Positions 1 to 6,058 of a stretch of 9,590 nt of DNA are shown piece after piece. The notes under the pieces are model-generated. The model was not told where the DNA came from. It was given only the letters and a program-made list of their open reading frames with translations, and searched no databases. The translations under genes were made by a program, and so were the position numbers. Position 1 is the first letter of the stretch. Each line of letters begins with the position of its first letter. Source of the stretch: an uncultured Lachnospiraceae bacterium (GTDB lineage: Bacteria; Bacillota; Clostridia; Lachnospirales; Lachnospiraceae); assembly GCA_902803635.1 (NCBI GenBank), contig CADCQU010000204.1, forward strand, positions 1 through 9,590, given 5' to 3'.

Positions 1-3
1 AGG

Positions 4-167
4 GTTACAGTTTAGGTGACCCTCATTTTTTGTCATTCTGAGGAGCGAAGCGACGAAGAATCCCGTCAACTTTGCGAGAAGCCTCACAGGATTCTTCGCT
101 TCGCTCAGAATGACAATTCCTTGCAAAACAAAGCGTCCATTTTCGACGGGGCTACCTAAACTGTAAC
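4..167. repeat. Nested palindromic intergenic repeat, MITE-like
   Basis: A 14-bp perfect terminal inverted repeat (GTTACAGTTTAGGT at 4-17, its complement at 154-167) encloses a second imperfect inverted repeat. The inner left arm is 31-63 (begins TGTCATTCTGAG, ends GAAGAATCC). The inner right arm is 89-115. The left arm carries six extra bases near its centre (GAGCGAAGCGAC against CGAAGC). GTTACAG recurs in direct orientation at 175-181, just outside the element. No open reading frame fits inside, so if mobile it would be non-autonomous. The inner sequence resembles a TCATTCTGAGCGAAGCGAAGAATC-like palindrome that I recall from intergenic regions of many bacteria. That is memory, not a search. 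I see no clear target-site duplication. In RNA it would fold into a long hairpin. Confidence 0.75.
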
Positions 168-213
168 TCGCAAGGTTACAGTACGATTTTTTTCAAACTT
201 CTATCATTCTTCC

Positions 214-242
214 ATATCTAAAGACAAAAGATATGTTATAAT
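214..242 (+). promoter_or_regulatory. galE promoter with extended -10 and an upstream dyad
   Basis: TATAAT lies at 237-242, preceded by TG at 234-235, giving an extended -10 (TGTTATAAT). No good -35 box lies 16-18 bp upstream, which fits an extended -10 promoter. A 6-bp inverted repeat with a 9-nt spacer (ATATCT at 214-219, AGATAT at 229-234) ends next to the -10 box, where a bound repressor or activator could act. The operator role is inference. The galE ribosome binding site (AAGGAGG, 289-295) follows about 50 bp downstream. Confidence 0.6.
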
Positions 243-302
243 AAAGAAGATATCGGAGATACCCGCATGGGCATCCAGGCGGTTTTAAAAGGAGGTTTTT
301 CT

Positions 303-1316
303 ATGAAGATTCTGGTCACCGGCGGCACCGGTTTTATCGGGAGCCATACCGTCGTCGAGCTCTTAACCCGTGGATACGACGTCGTCATTGTGGACAATCT
401 TTACAATTCGAAGGCCATGGTTCTGGACCGGATCGAGGCCATTACGGGCATTCGCCCGACATTCTATCAGGTAGACCTCCTTGACAAGGCGGCCGTCTCG
501 GAAATCTTTGACAAGGAAAGCATCGAGGCGGTCATCCATTTTGCCGGTTACAAGGCGGTCGGGGAATCCACAAGGAAGCCCATCGAATACTACCACAACA
601 ACATCGGCTCCACGCTGGCTCTCTGCGATGTCATGCGCGCCCACGGGGTCTTCAAGATTGTCTTCTCCTCGTCGGCCACGGTCTACGGCGACCCGCAGTT
701 CGTACCGATTACCGAGGGCTGCCCGCTCGGCGAGACGACCAATCCCTACGGGGCGACGAAGGCCATGCAGGAGAGGATCCTGACGGACATCTGGCGCAGT
801 GACAATCGCTGGAAGGTCATGCTCCTCCGCTATTTCAACCCCATCGGAGCCCACGAGAGCGGTCTCATCGGCGAGGACCCGAAGGGCATCCCGAACAACC
901 TCCTTCCCTACGTTGCGCAGGTGGCAACCGGCAAGCTGGAGAAGGTTCACGTATTCGGAAATGATTACAACACGCCGGACGGGACGGGCGTACGCGATTA
1001 TATCCACGTGGTGGACCTTGCCATCGGCCACGTAAAGGCCATCGAGGGGATGGAAACGCTCGACGGCGTACAGATTTTCAATCTCGGAACGGGCATCGGC
1101 TACAGCGTTCTGGACATCATCAAGGCATTCTCCAAGGCCTGCGGGAAGGAGCTTCCCTACGTCATCGACGAACGGCGCCCCGGCGACATCGCGACCTGCT
1201 ATGCCGAGCCGAGCCATGCGGCCGAGGTTCTCGGCTGGAAGGCCGAGAGGGGGATCGAGGAAATGTGCCGCGACGCCTGGAACTGGCAGAGCCACAACCC
1301 GGAAGGATATGTCTGA
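303..1316 (+). CDS. galE: UDP-glucose 4-epimerase (GalE), probably also acting on UDP-GlcNAc
   Basis: This cytoplasmic, NAD-dependent short-chain dehydrogenase/reductase interconverts UDP-glucose and UDP-galactose in the Leloir pathway and supplies sugars for surface polymers. The 337-residue length matches the family (about 338). Visible motifs are the Rossmann loop TGGTGFIG (residues 6-13), the SSSATVYG strand with catalytic Ser124, the YxxxK pair Tyr149/Lys153 and the RYFNP(I)GAH substrate segment (176-184). These fall at E. coli GalE numbering. The position of E. coli gatekeeper Tyr299 is Cys299 here, as in the bifunctional human enzyme, which predicts a wider pocket that accepts N-acetylated sugars. 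ATG at 303 is chosen over the in-frame ATG at 267 because AAGGAGG (289-295) sits 7 nt upstream and the Rossmann strand starts at once. The gene seems monocistronic, with a terminator 107 bp after its stop. Confidence 0.96.
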   Translation: MKILVTGGTGFIGSHTVVELLTRGYDVVIVDNLYNSKAMVLDRIEAITGIRPTFYQVDLLDKAAVSEIFDKESIEAVIHFAGYKAVGESTRKPIEYYHNNIGSTLALCDVMRAHGVFKIVFSSSATVYGDPQFVPITEGCPLGETTNPYGATKAMQERILTDIWRSDNRWKVMLLRYFNPIGAHESGLIGEDPKGIPNNLLPYVAQVATGKLEKVHVFGNDYNTPDGTGVRDYIHVVDLAIGHVKAIEGMETLDGVQIFNLGTGIGYSVLDIIKAFSKACGKELPYVIDERRPGDIATCYAEPSHAAEVLGWKAERGIEEMCRDAWNWQSHNPEGYV

Positions 1317-1423
1317 AAACCGGGATTGCCGGAACGAATGCAAGCGGGGGAATGCAGCTTCGAATATTTGCAATCGCCAAAAAAACTTAAATCATCCGAA
1401 CAATTTCATCCAATTGTACCCAG

Positions 1424-1453
1424 CGGAGCCGGCTTGCCGGCTCCGTTTTGCTT
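1424..1453 (+). terminator. Intrinsic terminator downstream of galE
   Basis: A perfect 10-bp GC-rich stem (CGGAGCCGGC at 1424-1433, complement at 1436-1445) has only two central bases, so the real loop probably takes 4-6 nt. It is followed by TTTTGCTT (1446-1453). It lies about 107 nt after the galE stop. The last two T residues are also the first two bases of the next gene's -35 box. Confidence 0.85.
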
Positions 1454-1480
1454 GACGGTTTCCCTCGAAAATGTTATCCT
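1452..1480 (+). promoter_or_regulatory. Promoter of the CmpB-type membrane protein gene
   Basis: The -35 box TTGACG (1452-1457) and -10 box TATCCT (1475-1480) are separated by exactly 17 bp. TG at 1472-1473 adds an extended -10. Transcription would begin near 1487, leaving a leader of about 55 nt before the ATG at 1542. The promoter lies inside the longest possible reading frame of that gene, which argues that the upstream in-frame start codons are not used. Confidence 0.75.
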
Positions 1481-1541
1481 AAATAAGTATGTTTTTGATT
1501 TGACAATTCTCCCCAAAAAAACAGCAGGAAAGGCTCCGGTT

Positions 1542-2876
1542 ATGCAGATCAGGGAAATTCTCGGTCTTTTCATTATATATTCCTTCTTCGGGTGGATTCT
1601 GGAGTGCTCCATCCACGCCTTCAAGAAGAAAAAATTTGTCAACCGCGGGGTTCTGGGCGGCCCCTTCTGCTGCCTGTACGGGGTGTTCTTCACGCTCGCC
1701 TACCTTTTCCTCGGCGGCCTCCTGAAGCACCCCATCTTCATGTACATCGGGTGCAGCATCCTCTTTGCCGTCGTCGAGTTCCTGACGGCCAAGTACCTTG
1801 AGCTTCTCTACAACCGTCGCTGGTGGGACTACTCCAAAAGCCGCTTCAACATCGACGGGATCATCTCCCTGCACTCCGCGCTCGCGGGCGGCTTTATCGG
1901 CTTCCTCGGCATGTTCTGGCTCAACGAAGAGTTTCTGCACCTCATCCGGCTGATTCCTCCGGTGGTGCAGACCGTGCTCATCATCGTCATCCTCACGATC
2001 ATGATTATTGACGCGGCCAGAACGTACTGCTACGTGAAAGGTCTGCCGGTCCGTCACGATCCCACGGAGCCGGTGCACAACCAGCTCGTCCGTTTCAGCA
2101 ACTGGCTCTCTCGCGTCACCATCAAGCGCGTCGGCAGCCTCGTCCCCACGGTGAAAAAGGAGCCAAAGGACCCGTCCGCCCCGAAGGTCTTCGCCCAGGG
2201 CTGCGGCTTCTACAAATTATTCTGGCTCTTTTTCATCGGGGCCTTCCTCGGCGACCTCATTGAGACCGCCTTCTGCCGCCTCTCCATCGGCTACTGGATG
2301 AGCCGCTCCTCGCTGGTCATCGGAACGTTCAGCATGGTCTGGGGCGTCGGAGTCGCCGGCGCGACCTGGATCCTCAACAACTACCGCGACCGCTCGGACC
2401 GCTTCCTTTTCTGGTTCGGCATTTTCTTCGGCGGTTTCTTCGAATATTTCTGCAGCGTCTTTACGGAGCGCATCTTCGGACGCGTTTTCTGGGATTACCG
2501 GCATTTGCCGTTCAATCTCGGAGGAAGGATCAACCTCCTCTTCTGCCTCTTCTGGGGCATCGCCTCGGTCATTTGGCTAAAGAACCTCTACCCGATTATC
2601 TCTGGCCTCATCGAAAAAATCCCCGTGCGGCTAGGGAAAATCCTCACCTTCGTGGCCCTCGGCTTCCTCATTTTCGACATCGCGCTCTCCAGCCTCGCCC
2701 TCTCCCGCTATGACGAGCGGGCGAAGAACATCCCGCCGAGAACCCCCATCGGGGTCTGGGTGGATCAGGCCTTCCCCAACGAGAAAATGAAGGAAATCTA
2801 CCCCACGATGACGACGATGGACGACAAGGACGATAAGCCCGTGCCCCAGGGGTCCGGGGCGGAAGGCGCGGGGTGA
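1542..2876 (+). CDS. Two-domain CmpB-type integral membrane protein (annotated as 'putative ABC transporter permease')
   Basis: This 444-residue polytopic membrane protein looks like the PF06541 family ('putative ABC-transporter type IV', CmpB-like). It carries two copies of the domain. Copy 1 (about residues 5-165) has GWILE (17-21), NRGVLGGP (34-41), an acidic helix with Glu79/Glu87, then WDY (95-97) and FN (102-103). Copy 2 (about 223-390) repeats these as GDLIE (237-241), Glu301/Glu309, WDY (317-319) and FN (324-325). The alignment from Glu79 to Gly106 is gapless at an offset of 222 residues. A charged cytoplasmic linker (about 167-220) joins the halves. The C-terminal tail (about 390-444) is hydrophilic. 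The start is set by AGGAAAGG (1525-1532) 9 nt upstream and by the promoter at 1452-1480. No ATPase or binding-protein gene is adjacent, so a transporter role is not supported by context and the function is unknown. Confidence 0.85.
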   Translation: MQIREILGLFIIYSFFGWILECSIHAFKKKKFVNRGVLGGPFCCLYGVFFTLAYLFLGGLLKHPIFMYIGCSILFAVVEFLTAKYLELLYNRRWWDYSKSRFNIDGIISLHSALAGGFIGFLGMFWLNEEFLHLIRLIPPVVQTVLIIVILTIMIIDAARTYCYVKGLPVRHDPTEPVHNQLVRFSNWLSRVTIKRVGSLVPTVKKEPKDPSAPKVFAQGCGFYKLFWLFFIGAFLGDLIETAFCRLSIGYWMSRSSLVIGTFSMVWGVGVAGATWILNNYRDRSDRFLFWFGIFFGGFFEYFCSVFTERIFGRVFWDYRHLPFNLGGRINLLFCLFWGIASVIWLKNLYPIISGLIEKIPVRLGKILTFVALGFLIFDIALSSLALSRYDERAKNIPPRTPIGVWVDQAFPNEKMKEIYPTMTTMDDKDDKPVPQGSGAEGAG

Positions 2877-2883
2877 GGAATAT

Positions 2884-2914
2884 AAAAACCGAAGGTTTCG
2901 ACCTTCGGTTTTTT
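2884..2914 (+). terminator. Intrinsic terminator after the CmpB-type gene
   Basis: The 13-bp stem AAAAACCGAAGGT (2884-2896) pairs with 2901-2913 around a TTCG tetraloop (2897-2900). It ends in six T residues and lies 7 nt after the stop codon. The A-tract on the left arm means it could also work on the opposite strand. Confidence 0.92.
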
Positions 2915-2925
2915 ATATTCTCCCC

Positions 2926-2954
2926 TTGCATCTCCCGTTTTTTTTTCGTAAAAT
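2926..2954 (+). promoter_or_regulatory. Promoter of the comEA-led transcription unit
   Basis: TTGCAT (2926-2931) and TAAAAT (2949-2954) are separated by 17 bp, within 12 bp of the preceding terminator. The predicted transcript starts near 2961 with a short leader before the comEA ribosome binding site (GAAAGGAG, 2988-2995). It is the only good promoter I find between here and the end of comEC, so it probably drives the downstream genes too. Confidence 0.7.
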
Positions 2955-3003
2955 AGAAGCGTGCACGCAAAGGGCGGGAGTCTGCCCGAAAGGAGCGTGC
3001 ACT

Positions 3004-3687
3004 ATGAAAAGAACAGTCCTCTGTCTGCTGGCGGCGATCCTGCTTGCCGGCTGCGGTGCGGCCCCGAAGGAGCGTTTCCAGAACGAGACGACCTCCTCCC
3101 TGGCCCTGCCAGTCGAAACCGATAGTTCTATTTTATTGCAAAATACAGATTCTAAAGGCACCCCCTCCCCATCCCCGCCAAAAGACGAGTCTTCGGAGAC
3201 GATCTTCGTCTACGTCTGCGGCGCGGTGGAGAAGCCGGGCGTCGTGGAGCTTCCCAGAGGCTCCCGGATTGCCGACGCGATTGCGGCCGCAGGCGGCCTT
3301 CTGGCAAATGCCGACACCCGCCTTGTCAACCAGGCGCGGCTTCTTGCCGACGGGGAGCAGATCACAATCCTGACAAATGCCGAGGCCGAGGCCCTTCTGG
3401 GGGACGACCCGAAGGAGAGGGCCAAACGGCTCCTCGGAAAGTCCGCGGACGAGACGAAGGAGGAGGGCGTGGGCAGTTCCACGCAAGGCACGGGCGGCAA
3501 AGTCAGCTTAAACCACGCCGACCTTACCACGCTCATGACCCTTCCCGGCATCGGGGAGGCCAAAGCCCGGGCCATCATCGAGTACCGTGAAACCTACGGG
3601 GCATTTGCCAGCATCGAGGATGTCCAAAACGTCCCCGGCATCAAGGGGTCTGTGTATTCCAAAATCAAAGATCTTGTTTCATTATAA
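3004..3687 (+). CDS. comEA: ComEA-family DNA-receptor protein, predicted lipoprotein
   Basis: ComEA binds double-stranded DNA outside the membrane and hands it to the ComEC channel during transformation. The 227-residue protein begins with a signal peptide ending in the lipobox LAGC (14-17), so Cys17 would be lipidated. A Ser/Pro/Thr-rich, low-complexity linker follows (about 20-63), then an SLBB domain (about 66-125; VYVCGAVEKPGV at 69-80). A charged spacer precedes the C-terminal helix-hairpin-helix DNA-binding domain (about 167-227), with hairpins LPGIGEAKA (180-188) and VPGIKGSVY (210-218). B. subtilis ComEA is held by an N-terminal transmembrane helix instead. ATG 3004 is preferred over ATG 2926 because GAAAGGAG lies 8 nt upstream and the signal peptide starts there. 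The next gene follows after 17 bp. DNA binding is confident; an active transformation role is inferred from comEC in the same unit. Confidence 0.93.
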   Translation: MKRTVLCLLAAILLAGCGAAPKERFQNETTSSLALPVETDSSILLQNTDSKGTPSPSPPKDESSETIFVYVCGAVEKPGVVELPRGSRIADAIAAAGGLLANADTRLVNQARLLADGEQITILTNAEAEALLGDDPKERAKRLLGKSADETKEEGVGSSTQGTGGKVSLNHADLTTLMTLPGIGEAKARAIIEYRETYGAFASIEDVQNVPGIKGSVYSKIKDLVSL

Positions 3688-3704
3688 ATATATAAGGAGT
3701 CAAC

Positions 3705-4394
3705 ATGGCAAAAAAAATCTTGGTCGTGGATGATGAGCGGTTAATCGTCAAGGGCATCCGTTTCTCGCTGGAGCAGGACGGCTACGAGGTGACCTGCGCC
3801 TACGATGGCGAGGAGGCCCTTGAGTATGCAAAACAGACGGAATATGACATGATCCTTCTCGACCTCATGCTCCCCAAGCTCTCCGGCCTGGAGGTCTGCC
3901 AGCAGATTCGGGAATTCTCCAGTGTCCCCATCATCATGCTGACGGCCAAGGGCGAGGACATGGACAAGATCATGGGCCTCGAATACGGGGCGGACGACTA
4001 TATCACGAAGCCCTTCAACATTCTGGAGCTCAAGGCGCGGATTAAGGCCATCCTCCGGCGCTCGAAGAAGCGCGAGGAGGAGAAGCCCGCAAGCCGTGTC
4101 GTGGAGGTCGCCGGCCTCAAGATGGACTGCGAGGCGAGACGCGTCTTTGTAAATGGCAAGGAAGTATACCTCACGGCCAAGGAATTTGACGTGCTCGAAC
4201 TCCTCGTGTTCAACCCGAACAAGGTGTACAGCCGTGAGAACCTCCTCAATATCGTCTGGGGGTATGAGTACCCCGGCGACGTGCGCACCGTGGATGTCCA
4301 CATCCGTCGGCTGCGCGAGAAGATTGAAGCGAAACCCAGCGAACCGAAATACGTACATACAAAGTGGGGGGTAGGCTATTACTTCCAGGGATAA
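3705..4394 (+). CDS. OmpR/PhoB-family two-component response regulator
   Basis: This 229-residue DNA-binding regulator is activated by phosphorylation. The receiver domain (about 3-118) has acidic residues Asp9/Asp10, the phospho-acceptor Asp53 in LLDLMLP, Thr80 (MLTAK) and Lys102 (TKPF). The winged-helix domain (about 131-228) shows the typical LTAKEFDVLELL entry, the recognition-helix region RTVDVHIRRLREKI (194-207) and the terminal wing GVGY. It resembles WalR/PhoB-type regulators, but the sequence does not identify the regulon. The start has AAGGAG (3694-3699) 5 nt upstream. It lies 17 bp after comEA without a terminator and 16 bp before its cognate kinase, so all three are probably co-transcribed. 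Its position between comEA and comEC raises the possibility that it controls DNA uptake or envelope state. That is inference. Confidence 0.95.
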   Translation: MAKKILVVDDERLIVKGIRFSLEQDGYEVTCAYDGEEALEYAKQTEYDMILLDLMLPKLSGLEVCQQIREFSSVPIIMLTAKGEDMDKIMGLEYGADDYITKPFNILELKARIKAILRRSKKREEEKPASRVVEVAGLKMDCEARRVFVNGKEVYLTAKEFDVLELLVFNPNKVYSRENLLNIVWGYEYPGDVRTVDVHIRRLREKIEAKPSEPKYVHTKWGVGYYFQG

Positions 4395-4410
4395 GAAAAA
4401 ATTCAGCTTT

Positions 4411-5814
4411 TTGAGGAGCCTTTGGTTCCGCATCCTGATTATCCTCGTGATCATCGGGGCGGTGCCGGCGTACCTTGCCACCGCGGTTCTTGTAAGAAGT
4501 TACCGGGACCGCGCTGTTTCTGTGCGCGAAATGAGCGTGAAGAACCAGTGCGTCATGCTCTGCGACCTCCTTTCGAGCGAGCGCTACCTTGAAAAAATCG
4601 ACTCGGTGGCCGTCAACAGCCAGCTCGCGCTCCTCTCCAAAATCTACAACGGGCGCATTTTCATCGTCGATTCGGATTTCCGGGTCATCAAGGACACCTA
4701 TGATCTTGACACCGGGAAGACGTCCGTCTCGAAGGACGTGGTGAACTGCTTCACGACCGGCAAGGGGTCGAGCACCTACGACGGCCGCAACGCCTACATC
4801 ATTCTCACCTTCCCCATCGAGGACAGCGAGACGCGGGAGGTCACGGGCGTGATGCTGGCGGCGGTCTCGACAAATGAAGTCGAGCAGAACGCGCAGCTTC
4901 TGGAAACGCGCGGGCGTATCGTCATCATCCTGGTGACGGTTCTTGTAGTCGTGCTTGGCTTCCTGCTCTCGCGTTTTCTGGTGCGACCCTTCCACAGGGT
5001 CACCAAGGCCATCGAGGACGTCACCGACGGCTACGAGGACGAGGCGGTCTCGGTTCCGGACTACATCGAGACGGTGCAGATTACCACGGCCTTCAACCAG
5101 ATGCTCACCCGCGTTCGCTCGGTGGACAACTCGCGCCAGGATTTCGTGTCAAATGTCTCGCACGAGTTAAAGACCCCGCTGACCTCCATGAAGGTCCTTG
5201 CGGACTCCATCAATGCCATGGAGGACGTGCCGGTGGAGCTTTACCGGGAATTCATGCAGGATATCACGCACGAGATTGACCGCGAAAACCGCATTATTGC
5301 CGACCTTACGTCCATGGTGCATCTCGACCGCAAGGCTGCCAAGCTTGACATCGAGAGGACGGAAATCGGAGGGCTTCTGGAGGTCATCATCAAGCGCCTC
5401 CGCCCCATCGCCCAGAAGCGTGACATCCAGCTCATCCTTGACAACCCGGAGGAGGTCTATGCGGAGGTGGACGGCGGGAAGCTCTCTCTGGCCTTCTCGA
5501 ACCTTATTGAAAATGCCGTGAAATACAACGTGGACCACGGCTGGGTACGCACGGCCCTCACGGCGGATACGAAGTTCTTCTACGTGACCGTCACGGACTG
5601 CGGACTCGGAATCCCGCTGGACCAGCAGGAGCACATTTTCGAGCGCTTCTACCGCGGCGACAAATCGCACTCCACCACCATCGAGGGCACGGGCCTTGGC
5701 CTTGCCATCGCCCGCAGTGCCATCTCGCTCCACCGCGGCGCGATCCGCGTCGCCAGCAAGGAGAACGAGGGAACCACCTTCCAGGTCCGCATCCCGCTCA
5801 CGGTGGAGGTGTGA
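4411..5814 (+). CDS. HAMP-domain membrane sensor histidine kinase
   Basis: This is the predicted partner of the preceding regulator (467 residues from a TTG start). Order: TM1 (about 7-29), an extracytoplasmic sensor region (about 30-167, with a Cache/PAS-like stretch GRIFIVDSDF at 81-90), TM2 (about 169-188) and HAMP (about 189-238). HisKA follows with phospho-acceptor His251 in SHELKTPLTS, then HATPase_c with the N box (NLIENAVKYN, 364-373), G1 (DCGLGI, 396-401), F box (FERFYRGD, 410-417) and G2 (GTGLGLAIA, 426-434). All catalytic motifs are intact. The start is uncertain: no ATG or GTG precedes TM1. TTG 4411 lacks a clear ribosome binding site, and the frame is open upstream only to an ATT at 4378 that overlaps the regulator gene. 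Translational coupling to the regulator is plausible. The stop is followed by the AT-rich block at 5815-6058. Confidence 0.93.
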   Translation: MRSLWFRILIILVIIGAVPAYLATAVLVRSYRDRAVSVREMSVKNQCVMLCDLLSSERYLEKIDSVAVNSQLALLSKIYNGRIFIVDSDFRVIKDTYDLDTGKTSVSKDVVNCFTTGKGSSTYDGRNAYIILTFPIEDSETREVTGVMLAAVSTNEVEQNAQLLETRGRIVIILVTVLVVVLGFLLSRFLVRPFHRVTKAIEDVTDGYEDEAVSVPDYIETVQITTAFNQMLTRVRSVDNSRQDFVSNVSHELKTPLTSMKVLADSINAMEDVPVELYREFMQDITHEIDRENRIIADLTSMVHLDRKAAKLDIERTEIGGLLEVIIKRLRPIAQKRDIQLILDNPEEVYAEVDGGKLSLAFSNLIENAVKYNVDHGWVRTALTADTKFFYVTVTDCGLGIPLDQQEHIFERFYRGDKSHSTTIEGTGLGLAIARSAISLHRGAIRVASKENEGTTFQVRIPLTVEV

Positions 5815-6058
5815 GAAAAATCATTTATAGTAAGTCTTCATGCTGTGTTCTGCACTACTATGATATATTATTGCGTTTACGCACAATTAAAATTGCTGAA
5901 TGGAATTGCCCTCCGGCGAAGGAGATTCTAAAGCAACTATTTCTACATAGTGAGGATTTCATTTGTTCAATAAGCATTGCAGAAAACTTAATAGGCATAA
6001 GGCGGGCCGAAGGCCCTCCGCTTCCCTCTGTCAAAAACACGGGAGCATTTGCCGGAAG
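5815..6058. other. AT-rich, probably inserted block between the kinase and lipoprotein genes
   Basis: By hand count 62 of the 180 bases at 5821-6000 are G or C (34%), against a clearly GC-rich background. The block interrupts an otherwise tightly packed gene series. At its left edge the kinase stop overlaps a GTG (5811-5813) behind GGAGG, and the frame continues GTG-AGA-AAA. At its right edge the lipoprotein signal peptide begins CGG-AAG-ACT-GCC. The two edges would read as a short, normal signal-peptide start if joined. The right part holds a hairpin, GCGGGCC-GAA-GGCC-CT-CCGC (6001-6020), and a weak second dyad (6020-6046). I find no recognisable transposase remnant, promoter or tRNA. It could be a degraded repeat or insertion element, or simply a diverged spacer. 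Confidence 0.5.

Noticed and set aside
363..1373. 336-residue reading frame on the minus strand within galE
   Set aside because: It mirrors galE codon bias. There is no ribosome binding site and no recognisable motif.
1500..1528. Second promoter for the CmpB-type gene using TTGACA at 1500-1505
   Set aside because: No -10-like sequence lies 16-18 bp downstream, and the ribosome binding site occupies that position.
1326..2876. Longer 516-residue version of the CmpB-type protein
   Set aside because: The extra 72 residues would be coded across the terminator and promoter at 1424-1480 and do not resemble a membrane protein. ATG 1542 has a ribosome binding site and leads straight into the first helix.
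5836..5864. Promoter in the AT-rich block using TATGAT at 5859-5864
   Set aside because: The sequence 17 bp upstream (CTTCAT) has almost no match to a -35 box, and AT-rich DNA gives such -10 matches by chance.
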